A stretch of 64,000 nt of DNA from CAWINX01 sp963837585 (GTDB lineage Bacteria > Actinomycetota > Thermoleophilia > Solirubrobacterales > 70-9), in NCBI GenBank assembly GCA_963837585.1, contig CAWINX010000003.1:372001-436000 (forward strand), given 5' to 3'. Below, piece by piece: positions 26,750 through 36,183 of the stretch. The notes under the pieces are model-generated. The model was given only the letters and a program-made list of their open reading frames with translations, did not search any database and was not told the DNA's origin. The position numbers were made by a program, and so were the translations under genes. Position 1 is the stretch's first letter; the number at the start of each line of letters is the position of its first letter.

Positions 26750-27112
26750 CTACGACTCGAGCATCGAGCGCAGTCTGGCGGGCGATTTCTCGCTGCCGGT
26801 TGAGCAGGGACTGAATGCCGGGTTCGATGCGCTTCAGCTCGGACTCCAGTTCCGCGAGCGTTTCTTGCGCCCTCTGCGATCCAGCAGGCTTTGCTCGCTC
26901 CATTGAACCGAGAGCTGGCGGGCATTGGCCGACAAGCCCGGCAGCTCGACCGTCACGATCTGCGCCGACTCCTCGAGGAGCCGGGCCTGCTCTGGGTTGG
27001 CTCGATCCGTCGCGATCAGCTCGCGGCGCATCTCGAAGATCGCCTCGTGGGCGATCGTCGCTGCGCTGAGCAGGGAGTCGAGGTGTTTGATCGCCGGTGG
27101 GCGCTCGGGCAT
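26750..27112 (-). pseudogene. Coiled-coil protein, probable frameshifts
   Basis: Begins MPERPPAIKHLDSLLSAATI and reads ARLLEESAQIVTVELPGLSA. Near 26900 the helical character moves one frame over (QETLAELESELKRIEPGIQS, LLNRQREIA), and near 26775 a further shift gives the end RLRSMLES with TAG at 26750-26752, just past the stop of the convergent gene. Taken together it is a ~120-aa coiled-coil protein. Alternatively the second part is a separate overlapping gene starting ATG at about 26903. Confidence 0.4.
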
Positions 27113-27158
27113 CGGGCCATCCTGCCGCAACGGGCGGCGTGCGGCGCAGGCAGCTGCT

Positions 27159-28435
27159 CTACTCGAAGATCGTCGTCAGCTTCGCGACGTCGTCGGGCCG
27201 AGGCTTCGAGTGCAGGTAGCGCTCGGTCGTGGTCAGCTTCGAGTGGCCCATCATGTCCTTGACGGCGACGAGGTCGAACTTCTGGATCGCCAGGCTGCCG
27301 AAGGTGTGGCGCAGGTCGTGGAAGCGGCGAACCCGCACGCCCGCCTTCTCCTGGGCGCGGATGAAGCGGGTGCGCACGGCGGAGCGATCGAGCGGGCCGC
27401 CGTCGGGGCGGCAGAAGACGTAGTCGGTCCGGGCTGTGAATGACGGGCGCCTGCGCAGCTTCTCCAGCTCGGAAGCGGCCTGGTCGGCGAGCGGCACGGA
27501 GCGAGGGCGCCGTGACTTCGTGCTCGACTCCTCGCCGGCGGACATCGACCGGGAGACCGAGAGGATGCGCCGCTCGAGGTCGACGTCTGACCAGTGCAGG
27601 GCGAGCAGCTCGCCCAGGCGCAAGCCCGGTGAAGCCGGCGATGAGGAAGAAGGCCGCGTCCTGCTCGTTGATCCGCGACCACTCGCGCTCGGTCTCCTCG
27701 GAGAACGCTGAGTGCTTGTAGCCGCCGCGTTCCCGGTGCAGGCCGGCCCGAGCGGCCTCGCGCGATCGCTCGGATCTCCTCGGGCTCGAAGGTCTCCACG
27801 GGACGGGCGCCGTCCTCGGGCCGCTTGGCGGTGTCCGCCACCGGGTTGTCGCGCAGGCCGAAGGTGTCTTTGCGCCGCGCGTGCTCGAAGATCGAGTGCA
27901 GGACCTGGCGGTGAACGTTGACCGTCCGGGCGCTGATGTCTTCGCGGTCCAGCATGGCCAGGAAGCGGCGGATGTCCTCCGTCGTGATCGAGCTGAGCTT
28001 GCGCCCGCCGAACTCGCGCATGATCCGCGCCCCGCGCTGCTTCTCCCGGCCCGCCCTGGGCCTGGCAAGCATCGTTCGATGCCGGTCGAGCGTGGAGGGC
28101 TTTGCACGCTTCTCGAACTCCAGGTTCTCCATCCAGAGCTCGACCGCGTCCTCGAAGCGCGCCTCGCGCATTCTCGGTGCGATCTGTTGCTGGGCTTCGA
28201 CCTCGGCGATCACCCGGCTCATCTCGAGATAGGCCTGTCGCTCGTCCAGAAAGCCCTCTTGGACACGGCCCCGGCGCTTTCTCCAGCCCCCTTCCGGATC
28301 TGCTTCCAGCCAGGCCGGCCCCAGCCGGCGCTTGCGCTGCGTTTTCGTCGCGTCTCGCCACTTCACTTCATAGAAGGGCTTGTCCTTGTAGGCGCGCACG
28401 TGCAGGGAGCCGATCGCTTGCCGATCCACCTTCAT
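27159..28435 (-). pseudogene. int: Tyrosine recombinase / integrase, two frameshifts
   Basis: Site-specific integrase of the island. The N-terminal arm and core-binding domains are readable (GSLHVRAYKDKPFYEVKWRD; FEDAVELWMENLEFEKRAKP; LDREDISARTVNVHRQVLHS). The catalytic domain has Arg in GLRLGELLALHWSDV, the box FHDLRHTFGS, and MGHSKLTTTERYLH with the Tyr nucleophile. Frame breaks near 27760 and 27625 each fit one extra base. ATG 28435 has GGAG at good spacing; ATG 28447 is also possible. It is adjacent to attR and reads inward. Confidence 0.85.
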
Positions 28436-28515
28436 CGCGGTCTCCATTCCTCATTTGCCTCGTCATGGGATATGTCCAGCGAGCCCGCTATTTGCCTCAG
28501 GTCTCTGGACGCTCG

Positions 28516-28535
28516 TGGGTACCATTTGGGTACCA
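28516..28535 (+). repeat. Paired GGGTACC motifs, right end of island
   Basis: TGGGTACCA, two bases, TGGGTACCA, lying between the integrase start and attR. It mirrors the pair at 21054-21075 and is a candidate recombinase arm site. Confidence 0.5.
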
Positions 28536-28619
28536 ACGCCGCCGAAACGAGGCTGATCGAGACCTACGTTCCCGGCCCCACCGACGCTAAAAAGTGCTTA
28601 TTTGCAGGGAAAAGGTGAC

Positions 28620-28664
<45 letters not shown>

Positions 28665-28748
28665 TCCGCTGGACGTCAGGATTCTCTCGAATGGATCTTC
28701 GGCGGCCTTGCGTCACAGATGTAGACACTTGCATGGTAATGTGGTCAC

Positions 28749-29027
28749 ATGCGAGAGATCGGGGTCCGCGAGCTGAAGACGAACCTGAGCAGCGTGCTGC
28801 ATCAGGTCGACGATGGGGAGCTGATCAGGGTGACGGTCCGGGGGCGCCCTGTGGCCGACCTTGTCCCGGCCGGCTCTCGTCGCAGTGACGAGAGCCTCCG
28901 GGAGTTGGTGGCGGATGGCAGGGTCACTCCCGCTGCCCGAGCCCGTCCGCGGCGTTCACCGCGCCCCCTGGGTACGGGGAAGTCAGCTTCGGCGGCGGTT
29001 CTGGCCGAGCGCGACGACGAGCGGTGA
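28749..29027 (+). CDS. vapB: Phd/YefM-type antitoxin (VapB)
   Basis: 92 aa. The N-terminus MREIGVRELKTNLSSVLHQV followed by GELIRVTVRGRPVADLVPA is the classic Phd/YefM fold that binds DNA and the toxin. The C-terminal half is basic and disordered, as expected of the toxin-neutralising tail. A short palindrome (ATGTG-GT-CACAT) overlaps the start codon and could be the autoregulatory operator. Its stop overlaps the toxin start (GTGA). Immediately outside the island attR. Confidence 0.88.
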   Translation: MREIGVRELKTNLSSVLHQVDDGELIRVTVRGRPVADLVPAGSRRSDESLRELVADGRVTPAARARPRRSPRPLGTGKSASAAVLAERDDER

Positions 29028-29425
29028 TGCTCTACCTCGATGCGAGCGCGCTGGTCAAGCGCTACATCGAGGAAGAGGGCAGCGAGTTGGTTCTGTCCGC
29101 GATGGAGGGCGCCCGCTCCTGGGCCATGTGTCGGGTCGGCTACGTGGAGACGGTCCGTGCCGTTGCTCTGGCGGGAGGGCGCAAGGCCCTCAAGCGGGTC
29201 GAGAGCGACTGGCTTTCGTTCGACGTGATCGAGGTCGATGCGGCGCTCGCCGAGCACGCCGCGCAACTCGCTCTCTCGGCTGAGTTGCGCAGCCTGGACG
29301 CCTTGCATCTCGCGGCGGCGCTTGTCTTGCCCGCGGACGAGGTGACGGTTGCCACCTGGGACGCGAGGTTGCATCGAGCCGCTGTCGACCAAGGTCTGCA
29401 GGCTCTCCCAGCCGTCCTCCCATAG
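29024..29425 (+). CDS. vapC: PIN-domain ribonuclease toxin (VapC)
   Basis: About 133 aa PIN domain with the acidic metal-binding residues in MLYLDASALVKRYIEEEGSE (first Asp and Glu), GYVETVRAV, and LRSLDALHLAAALVL plus ATWDARLHRAA (later Asp pair). It cleaves RNA (often initiator tRNA or rRNA) when free of VapB. GTG 29024 overlaps the antitoxin stop; ATG 29027 is an alternative. Translational coupling with vapB is evident. Confidence 0.9.
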   Translation: MMLYLDASALVKRYIEEEGSELVLSAMEGARSWAMCRVGYVETVRAVALAGGRKALKRVESDWLSFDVIEVDAALAEHAAQLALSAELRSLDALHLAAALVLPADEVTVATWDARLHRAAVDQGLQALPAVLP

Positions 29426-29490
29426 CGACCTATCCGTAGTCCGCACGGTGTCAGCGCTCCGCCCGTGGTCGATCTCTCCTGTAGAGGACC

Positions 29491-30914
29491 ATGTTCGATC
29501 CGGAGACCAAGCCGGCTGTTGCGCCGCACTCGGAGGTGGGTGCCCCGCCCATGCTCGCCGAGAGCCACGAGGTCTTGGTCAAGGATCTCGAGCGCACGCC
29601 CGCGGAGCGGCGCGGGCTCTACGTCGACCTGCATCTCAAACTGATCGCGGTCATCGCGATCGCCCTCGGCCTGGGCGGGGTTCTCGTTCTGGCTGTCGAT
29701 GCCCTGGATCGCGAGCTGGGCGCAGTCGATCACGCTGCCGCTCGCGATCGTGGTCATCGTCGGGATCGCGATCCTGCCCGGCTACCTCAACGCCAACCTG
29801 ATCGCCTCGCTGCTGATCGACCGGCCGCCGCCGCTGCGCTTCGACCTCGCCTTCCCGGCGGTCACGGTGATGATCGCCTGCTTCAACGAGGAGGAGACGA
29901 TCGAGGAGACCCTCGACTACGTCGCCAAGCAGGACTACCCGGGTGAGCTGCGGGTCCTCGTCGCCGACGACGGCTCCACCGACCGCACCGTCGAGCTGGC
30001 CCGCGAGCGCGGCCGAAGGTCGACCGCTACATCGCCGTCCTCGAGCTTTTCCCACGGCGGCAAGGCGCGCACCCTGACCAGGGCGCTGCAGCGGGTGCAC
30101 ACGCCGCTGGTCGCCACCGTCGACGCCGACACCCTGCTGATGCCGTCCTCGCTGCGGCGCGTCGTCGCCCGGCTGCTGATCTCACCGCCGGACACGGTCG
30201 CCGTCGCCGGCGCGGTCTTCGTCCGCAACTCGCGCCGCAACTTCATCACCCGCGCCCAGGAGTGGGACTACTTCCTCGGCATCGCCTCGGTGAAGCGCCA
30301 GCAGGGCCTCTTCCAGGGGACGATGGTCGCCCAGGGCGCCTTCAGCGTCTACCGCACGCCGGCGGTGAAGGAGGTCGGCGGCTGGCCCGACCGGATCGGC
30401 GAGGACATCGTCCTCACCTGGGCGATGATGCGCGAGGGCGGCCGGGTCGGCTACGAGCGCACCGCGATCGCCTTCACCGGCGCCCCCGAAGACGTCAAGC
30501 GGCTTCGCCCGCCAGCGGCGGCGCTGGGCGCGGGGGATGATCGAGGGCCTGCACGAGCACGGCGGCGCGCTGCTGGCCGGCGGTCGCTCCAACGTCCACG
30601 CGGTCCTCGTCAACTTCCTCTTCCCGTTCATCGACCTCGTCTACTCGATCGCCTTCCCGATCGGGATCGTCCTGGCCCTGTTCGGCAACTTCGCGATCGT
30701 CGGGCCGATGACCCTGGCGGTCCTGCCGCTCAACCTGTTGCTGTCGGGAGTCATGTTCCACTTCAGCAAGCAGTCGTTCGAGGAGGTGGGTTTGAAGGTG
30801 CGCCAGAACCGGATCGGCTTCCTCGGCTACCTGCTCACCTACCAGCTCTTCATGTCGCCGGTCTCGGTGGCCGGCTACGCGCAGGAGCTGTTCGGCGCCA
30901 GGCGCAGCTGGTAG
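29491..30914 (+). pseudogene. Family 2 glycosyltransferase (BcsA/PgaC-like), frameshifted
   Basis: Membrane polysaccharide synthase. Helices at both ends (IAVIAIALGLGGVLVLAV; LPLAIVVIVGIAILPGYL; later IAFPIGIVLALFGNFAIV) flank a GT-A domain: TVMIACFNEEETIEETLDYV, VADDGSTD, TPLVATVDADTLL, IGEDIVLTWAMM and RFARQRRRWARGM (QxxRW acceptor site). Breaks near 29700 and 30515 fit one extra base each; a pair near 30015 and 30050 cancels out. The gene next door encodes a decayed GGDEF-EAL protein, so c-di-GMP control is plausible. Confidence 0.78.
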
Positions 30915-32099
30915 GCGCTCGGGCGTCTGCTGCTGATGGATCTCGACAAGTTCAAGTTCGTCAACGACTCCTAGGGCCACGCGGTCGGCGACAGCTTGCT
31001 CTGCGACGTCGGAGGCGATCCTCGGCGCGACCGTGCGCGAGACCGATGTCGTGGCGCGGATCGGCGGCGACGAGTTCGCGGTGCTGCTGACGCGAGGCGA
31101 GCGAGGCCGAGGGCGCGATGGAGGTCGCCAAGGGACATCGCGGACGGCGATGCGAGCGTAAGTCGGACCGCCCACAGTCGGCGCCAGCATCGGGGTCGCG
31201 TCTTCGACGGCGACGAGAAGAGTGACCGCGGACGAGCTGCTCGTGTGCGGCGGACATGGCGCTGTACGAGTCAAAGGAAGGCGGGGGCGAGCGGCGCGAT
31301 CGTGTACATCGGGAAAGAACAGCCGGCGCTCTGACCTGGGTGGAGCGCATCCGCGTCGCGCTCGACGAGGATCGAATCGTCGCTCGACGCACAGCCGATC
31401 ATCGACCTGCGAGACGGGTGAGTTGATCGGCGAGGAGCTGCTGGTCCGGATGCTCTGACGAGCACGGGGACGTGATCCCCCCGACGTTCGTTCATGCCCA
31501 CGGCGGAGCGTTTCGGGTTGATCAGCGAGATCGACCGTCGCATCGTGCTCGGGAAGGCGATGCGAGCTGGCTGCAAGCGCGGACAGGCGGGTGGCGACCA
31601 ACGTTTCGAGCGCCTGACGCTCAGCGATCCGCGCTACCTGGAGACCGTCAAGGAGGCGGATCGCGGCCGGGCTGCCGACCCGGGCGGACTTCGAACTTCG
31701 AGATCACCGAGACCGCGGCGGTGCAGCGACGACATGGCTGCGCAGCGACGTTCGCGCGGCAGACTGCGCCGAGCTCGGCTGCAGGCTCGCCCTCGACGAC
31801 TTCGGCACCGGCTTCGGCTCCTTCTACCTACCTCAAGCACATGCCCGCCCAGCTTCCTCAAGATCGACATCGAGTTCATCCGCGAGCTGAAGCGCAACCC
31901 GGCCGACCGGCAGCTGGTCGAAGCGATCGTCTCGATCGCGCGCGGCCTCGGCAAGAAGACGATCGCCGAAGGGGTCGAGGACGCCGACACCCTGAAGATG
32001 GTCCGCGAGCTGGGAGTCGACTACGCCCAGGGCTTCGAGGTCGGTCGTCCCGAGTCCGCCACCAAGCTTGTGAGGACTGTTACAGTCAACGAGGTTTGA
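30915..32099 (+). pseudogene. Decayed GGDEF-EAL (c-di-GMP) protein
   Basis: Starts inside a GGDEF domain (LLLMDLDKFKFVND then an in-frame TAG, GHAVGDSLL), with RIGGDEFAVLL in another frame, then an EAL domain: IIDLRDGELIGEELLVRM (ELL in place of EAL), PTAERFGLISEIDRRIV, FEITETAAV, CRLALDDFGTGF, FLKIDIEFIREL and KKTIAEGVEDADTLKMVREL. At least eight frame changes and a stop occur in the first 900 bp, far more than in neighbours; the last 250 bp are clean. It lacks any sensor part. Truly decayed, or a poorly sequenced stretch. Confidence 0.7.
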
Positions 32100-32119
32100 G
32101 CGGTTCGGCTGCAACCGGA

Positions 32120-33440
32120 GTGGAGAGGCGCGGTACCGGGGGCTGGGACAGCGTCCTCGACACGGAGGCGTACCGGGTATCGCCCGGCAGCGAGTGGCGC
32201 TCGGAGCTGTGGCGGGTTGCCGTCACCCAGTTCAACCAGGCCGCCGACCTGCTCGGCCTCGACGCCGACGCCCGCGCCCGCCTGCTCGAGCCGCGCCGGG
32301 CGCTGGTCGTCAACTTCCCGGTGCGCCGCGACAGCGGTGAGATGGAGAGCTTCACCGGCTACCGCGTCCAGCACACCTTCGCGCTCGGGCCGACCAAGGG
32401 CGGCGTCCGCTACGCGCCCGGCGTCTCGCTCGGCGAGTGCGCCGCGCTGGCGCTGTGGATGAGCCTCAAGTGCGCCCTGCTTGGGCCTGCCGTTCGGCGG
32501 CGCCAAGGGCGGCGTGCGCTGCGACCCCAACCGCCTCTCGGTCGAGGAGATGGAGCGGGTGACGCGCCGCTTCGCCAGCGAGCTGGTGCCGGTGATCGGC
32601 CCCGACCAGGACATCCCGGCGCCCGACATGGCGACCGGCGAGCGGGAGATGTCGTGGTTCATGGACACCTACTCCCAGCACGTCGGCCACTCGACGCCGG
32701 GGATCGTCACCGGCAAGCCGGTGGTGCTCGGCGGCACCGAGGGGCGCAGGGCGGCGACCGGGCTGGGGGCGACGATCTGCACCGAGTCGATGATGGCGAG
32801 GCTCGGCTGGTCGGTCGAGGGCTCGCGGGTGGCGATCCAGGGCTTCGGCAACGTCGGCGCGGTGATCGCCCGCGAGCTCTTCGACCGCGGCGCCGTCGTC
32901 GTCGCCCTCTGCGACGTGACGGGTGGAATCGTCAATCCGGATGGGATCGACGTGCCCTCCGCGCAGGCCTGGGTGGGAGAGCATCGCTTCCTGCGGGGTT
33001 TCCCGGGGGGAAGCGAGGTCTCGCGACTGGAGATGCTCGAGACCCCCTGCGACGTGCTCATCCCCGCCGCTTTGGAGTGCCAGATCACCGCCGAGAACGC
33101 GCCGCGACTCGACTGCCGGCTGATCGTCGAGGCGGCGAACGGGCCGACCACGCCGGAGGCCGACGAGATCCTCGCCGAGCGGGGGATTCCGATCGTCCCC
33201 GACCTGCTCGCCAACGCCGGCGGCGTCACCGTCAGCTACTTCGAGTGGGCGCAGGACCAGCAGCGCTACTCGTGGGGCGCCGAGGAGATCTCGGCCCGGC
33301 TGCGCGAGCACTTGGAGTCGGCGATGGAGCGGATCGCCGAAGCCGCCGACCGCCTCGGGGTCGGCTGGCGCGAGGCGGGCCAGGCGGTCGCGATCGCCCG
33401 GGTCGCCGAGGCGGCGCGCCTGCGCTCGGTCTACCCGTAG
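32120..33440 (+). pseudogene. gdhA: Glu/Leu/Phe/Val dehydrogenase, one frameshift
   Basis: NAD(P)-dependent amino-acid dehydrogenase, most like glutamate dehydrogenase. Substrate domain: FTGYRVQHTFALGPTKGGVR and, after one extra base near 32480, GLPFGGAKGGVRCDPNRLS with the catalytic Lys. Nucleotide domain: VAIQGFGNVGAVIARELFDR. The end (LANAGGVTVSYFEWAQDQQR) is typical. About 440 aa if joined, a normal length. GTG 32120 or TTG 32096 could start it. It links ammonia and 2-oxoglutarate metabolism. Confidence 0.85.
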
Positions 33441-33466
33441 GGCGACGACATCGACCGGCCCGCGTT

Positions 33467-33484
33467 CCTTAGAGAGTTCTAAGG
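33467..33484 (+). terminator. Small hairpin after glutamate dehydrogenase
   Basis: CCTTAGA, loop GAGT, TCTAAGG, 26 bp after the stop, then GGCGGTTTTCGCC, which can form a second short hairpin. Terminator candidate without a T-tract. Confidence 0.45.
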
Positions 33485-33519
33485 CGGTTTTCGCCTCCGC
33501 TTAGAGAAGCGAACGGAAC

Positions 33520-33929
33520 ATGGCGTCAATGGACGATGTCCGCCGTTTAGAGGCCAAGGGGCTCGCCCGAGCCAAGATCCGATCGAAACGCCGCCGCGAG
33601 CAGGTGATCCGCCGCCGCGCGATCCGCGGCTCGCTGGCGCTGTTCGCGGTCACCTGGGCGATCGTCTTTGGCCAGCTGGTGACCGGCAACGACCCGGCGC
33701 TCAGTCGCAGCACCCACCGCACCGCCCGGCCGGTCGCCTCGGCGCACCCGGCCCGCAAGCCCGTCGAATCCACGCCCAGCTCCGATCCGGCCTCGGTGGC
33801 CGTGGTCCCGGATGAGTCGGAGTCCGCCCCGGTGACCGTCGCTCCGACTCCGACCCCGCCCCGGCACCGGCGCCGGTGACCGTCGCACCGCCGCCTCCCC
33901 CGGCGCCGATCATCACCTCGGCGTCTTGA
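33520..33929 (+). pseudogene. Small membrane-anchored protein with Pro/Ala tail, 3' frameshift
   Basis: A basic N-terminal segment (RRLEAKGLARAKIRSKRRRE), one helix (LALFAVTWAIVFGQLV), then a low-complexity periplasmic tail (SAPVTVAPTPTP). In the given frame it ends at 33879; one frame over, the tail continues APAPVTVAPPPPPAPIITSA and stops at 33929, overlapping the TTG start of the next gene (TTGA). The longer version ends in TSAS, as does the small protein at 39440-39715. Function unknown; it belongs with the local redox cluster. Confidence 0.6.
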
Positions 33930-34495
33930 TCCCCCTGGCCGCGACCTCGGCCGGGCCGCACATCTTCTGGATCACCAGTCGTGCGGCGGGCACCGCGGCG
34001 ATCGTCCTCGCCGGCGCGGCGGTCACTGCCGGGCTGCTGATCAGCGGCCGCGGCGGGCCGCGCAAGGGCCTCGGCGGCGACGCGAGGGCGTTGCACGAGG
34101 CGCTCTCGCTGGCGACGATCGTCGCGATCGCGATCCATGGCGCGACGCTGCTCGGCGACCACTTCCTCCATCCCTCGATCTTCGACATCTCGATTCCGTT
34201 CACCGGCGCCTACCGCACCTTCTGGACCGGGGTGGGCATAGTCGCCGGTTGGGCGCTGGCAGCCCTCGGGCTCTCCTACTACGCCCGCGGCTGGATCGGC
34301 CAGTCGCGGTGGCGGGCGATGCACCGCTTCACCGCGCTCTTCTGGGTGCTGGGCGTCGCCCACACGCTGGGCTCGGGGACCGACGCCGGACAGCCCTGGT
34401 TTCTGTTGCTTCTGGCCGTCACAACCGTTCCGGCCCTCGTCCTGCTGGTGGGCAAACTCGCCCGGGGCGCGGCTCAGCCTTCGATGTCGCGGTAG
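33926..34495 (+). CDS. Ferric-reductase-like transmembrane protein (copy 1)
   Basis: About 189 aa, six helices. Two His pairs on neighbouring helices suit two b hemes: ALHEALSLATIVAIAIHGAT and AMHRFTALFWVLGVAHTLGS. This is the Ferric_reduct/MsrQ-type heme domain without a flavin domain, so it would pass electrons across the membrane to a partner. TTG 33926 overlaps the preceding stop. It is a paralogue of the protein at 37786-38451. The 3' end overlaps the convergent cytochrome gene by 22 bp. Confidence 0.8.
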   Translation: MIPLAATSAGPHIFWITSRAAGTAAIVLAGAAVTAGLLISGRGGPRKGLGGDARALHEALSLATIVAIAIHGATLLGDHFLHPSIFDISIPFTGAYRTFWTGVGIVAGWALAALGLSYYARGWIGQSRWRAMHRFTALFWVLGVAHTLGSGTDAGQPWFLLLLAVTTVPALVLLVGKLARGAAQPSMSR

Positions 34496-35433
34496 TGGTC
34501 GCGCCAGATTCCGCGGTAGACGCGCAGGTGGCGCGGCAGTCCCTTCAGGCCCGGGATGAACGGGATGCAGATGAAGGCGAGGCTGAGCAGGCCCATCAGC
34601 GCGAAGATCAGCGCGTCGGCGTTTTCGGAGCTCTTGAACGGCTCGATCTGGTACCAGATCGTGTAGAGCCAGAGCCAGACCTGCCCCGGGTAGCTGCCGG
34701 TCTCGTTCATCATTCCCCACTGCTCGCCGAGCAGGTGCTGGCCGGAGGCGCGGTCCTCGAAGTAGCCGCCGCCGGAGAGGAAGAGCAGCGGCTTGGTGTA
34801 GTCGGTCTGGTAGAAGCGGTGATTGCCGACGAGCAGGTTGCCGTCGAGCCCGCCGCTCTGGGCGAGCCCCAGCTCCGCCGCCATCATCGTCGCCACCGGC
34901 CCGTAGCGGCCGGGGGGCAGAGCCATTGCTCCTCCGGCGAACCTGGCCTTGGGGAGGGCCGCGGTGTAGGCGTCGGTCCAGGCTTTCTGCAGCGCCGGCG
35001 GCGCTGCCTGGTAGGCGGCGAGCGCGAGCTTGAGGCGCGGGTTGCCGGGGATCTCCTTCAGCGGCGCGATCACGAAGTCGTTGGCGGTGTCGATCGGGAT
35101 GTTGACCCCGGCGGCGCTCTGCAGGTCCAGCGGGCCGATCTTCTGGGTCGCGTCGGGGGTGTGGTTGTAGGGCGGGCCGTAGCCGGCGACCTCGCTGGAC
35201 CCGTCCAGCTCGGTGACGGCGGTCGCGACGAAGTCGCCGGGGTCCGCCTGCGCCCAGCTCTGGATCGTCGTCGGCGAGTCGTCCGGTGAGGAGAAGAGGA
35301 CGGTGAGGAGGAAGGCCAGCCCGACCATCACGACGAGGGCGACGACGAACTCCTTGACCAGGTCGTAGCGGACGAAGGGGCCCGGCCAGGGCACCGAGGG
35401 GTCGGGCGCGCTCGGCCCGGGAGCGGCGCTCAC
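34474..35433 (-). CDS. Cytochrome b complex C-terminal-like membrane subunit
   Basis: About 319 aa. One helix near the N-terminus (EFVVALVVMVGLAFLLTVLF), a long extracytoplasmic region (AQADPGDFVATAVTELDGSS; VAGYGPPYNHTPDATQKIGP; FYQTDYTKPLLFLSGGGYF) and two C-terminal helices (VWLWLYTIWYQIEP; ALIFALMGLLSLAFICIPFI). It sits where subunit IV/C-terminal cytochrome b is found in actinobacterial menaquinol oxidoreductases, overlapping the cytochrome b gene by 4 nt (ATGA). The family is inferred mostly from context. Confidence 0.65.
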   Translation of the reverse strand: MSAAPGPSAPDPSVPWPGPFVRYDLVKEFVVALVVMVGLAFLLTVLFSSPDDSPTTIQSWAQADPGDFVATAVTELDGSSEVAGYGPPYNHTPDATQKIGPLDLQSAAGVNIPIDTANDFVIAPLKEIPGNPRLKLALAAYQAAPPALQKAWTDAYTAALPKARFAGGAMALPPGRYGPVATMMAAELGLAQSGGLDGNLLVGNHRFYQTDYTKPLLFLSGGGYFEDRASGQHLLGEQWGMMNETGSYPGQVWLWLYTIWYQIEPFKSSENADALIFALMGLLSLAFICIPFIPGLKGLPRHLRVYRGIWRDHYRDIEG

Positions 35434-36113
35434 GGGGCGCTCGCCTCACTCGGCGCCGGCGGTGGAGCCGGTGCCGCCTTTGTCTTCGCGGGGTACGGCG
35501 GCACCACACCGTTCCGCCGCACCAGCAGCACGTGCCAGACGATCAGCGCCACCACGACCACCGGCAGAAGGATCACGTGCCAGGTGTACATCTGACCGAA
35601 GTTGGCGACGTTGAAGAAGGCGCCGATCCCCACCGAGTTGAGGCCGTCCTTGCCCTCGCTGGCGATCCACTGCGAGTCGAAGTTCTGCTGGGAGAGGTAG
35701 CCGGTGAAGGCGGCGCCGATCGCGACCAGGAAGGTGATCGCCCCGGTGACCCAGGTGCGCCCGCGCCCGCCTCGCCAGGCGCCCATGAAGAACTTCCCCC
35801 AGAGGTGGACGACCATCGCGAAGAAGAACAGCTCCACGCCCCAGAGGTGGATGCCGTTGAAGAACCGGCCGAGGCTGGAGATGTGCCACCAGGTCGGCCC
35901 CTTCAGCCCGAGGATCATCCCCGAGACGACGACGACTACGAACGCGGCGATCGTGGCGACGCCGAAGACGTAGATCCAGGAGGAGACGTAGGAGGGCTGA
36001 CGGTCGGGGAGGAGCTTGTCGGGAGGCAGGGCGCTGACCGCGCGCTCGCGCACCCAGGTCGTCCACATCTTCCGCTCCTCGGCGGAGACCTGACGCCCCT
36101 CGCCGTCGCTCAC
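35430..36113 (-). CDS. Cytochrome b (bc/b6f-type N-terminal domain)
   Basis: About 227 aa, four-helix diheme cytochrome b. Heme His ligands are in GIHLWGVELFFFAMVVHLWG and TWHVILLPVVVVALIVWHVL; FTGYLSQQNFDSQWIA is the usual loop between them. It would oxidise menaquinol and pass electrons to a Rieske protein, but no Rieske gene lies in this operon (see 48218-49285). GTG 36113 starts it; the upstream small gene is separated by a 14-bp-stem hairpin. C-terminal tail Pro/Ala-rich. Confidence 0.85.
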   Translation of the reverse strand: MSDGEGRQVSAEERKMWTTWVRERAVSALPPDKLLPDRQPSYVSSWIYVFGVATIAAFVVVVVSGMILGLKGPTWWHISSLGRFFNGIHLWGVELFFFAMVVHLWGKFFMGAWRGGRGRTWVTGAITFLVAIGAAFTGYLSQQNFDSQWIASEGKDGLNSVGIGAFFNVANFGQMYTWHVILLPVVVVALIVWHVLLVRRNGVVPPYPAKTKAAPAPPPAPSEASAP

Positions 36114-36133
36114 CCAAACACCGCCTGTTCACG

Positions 36134-36181
36134 CCCAATCGACACGGACTCGAATAACCGGTTGCCACCGTGTCGATTGGG
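36134..36181 (-). promoter_or_regulatory. 14-bp-stem hairpin between small membrane gene and cytochrome b
   Basis: Arms CCCAATCGACACGG (36134-36147) and CCGTGTCGATTGGG (36168-36181) with a 20-nt loop that contains AACCGGTT. It fills most of the 70-bp gap between two co-directional genes. It may act as an mRNA stability or attenuation element or a partial terminator. Confidence 0.55.
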
Positions 36182-36183
36182 GC

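Noticed and set aside
25464..26903. 479-codon minus-strand open frame in the island
   Set aside because: It lies opposite the tiled P450 operon. Only its first ~45 codons look coding, and I attribute those to a frameshifted coiled-coil gene.
33701..35509. 602-codon minus-strand open frame over the ferric-reductase-like gene and cytochrome subunit
   Set aside because: Low-complexity Arg-rich product; the genes on the other frames carry recognisable helices and heme residues.
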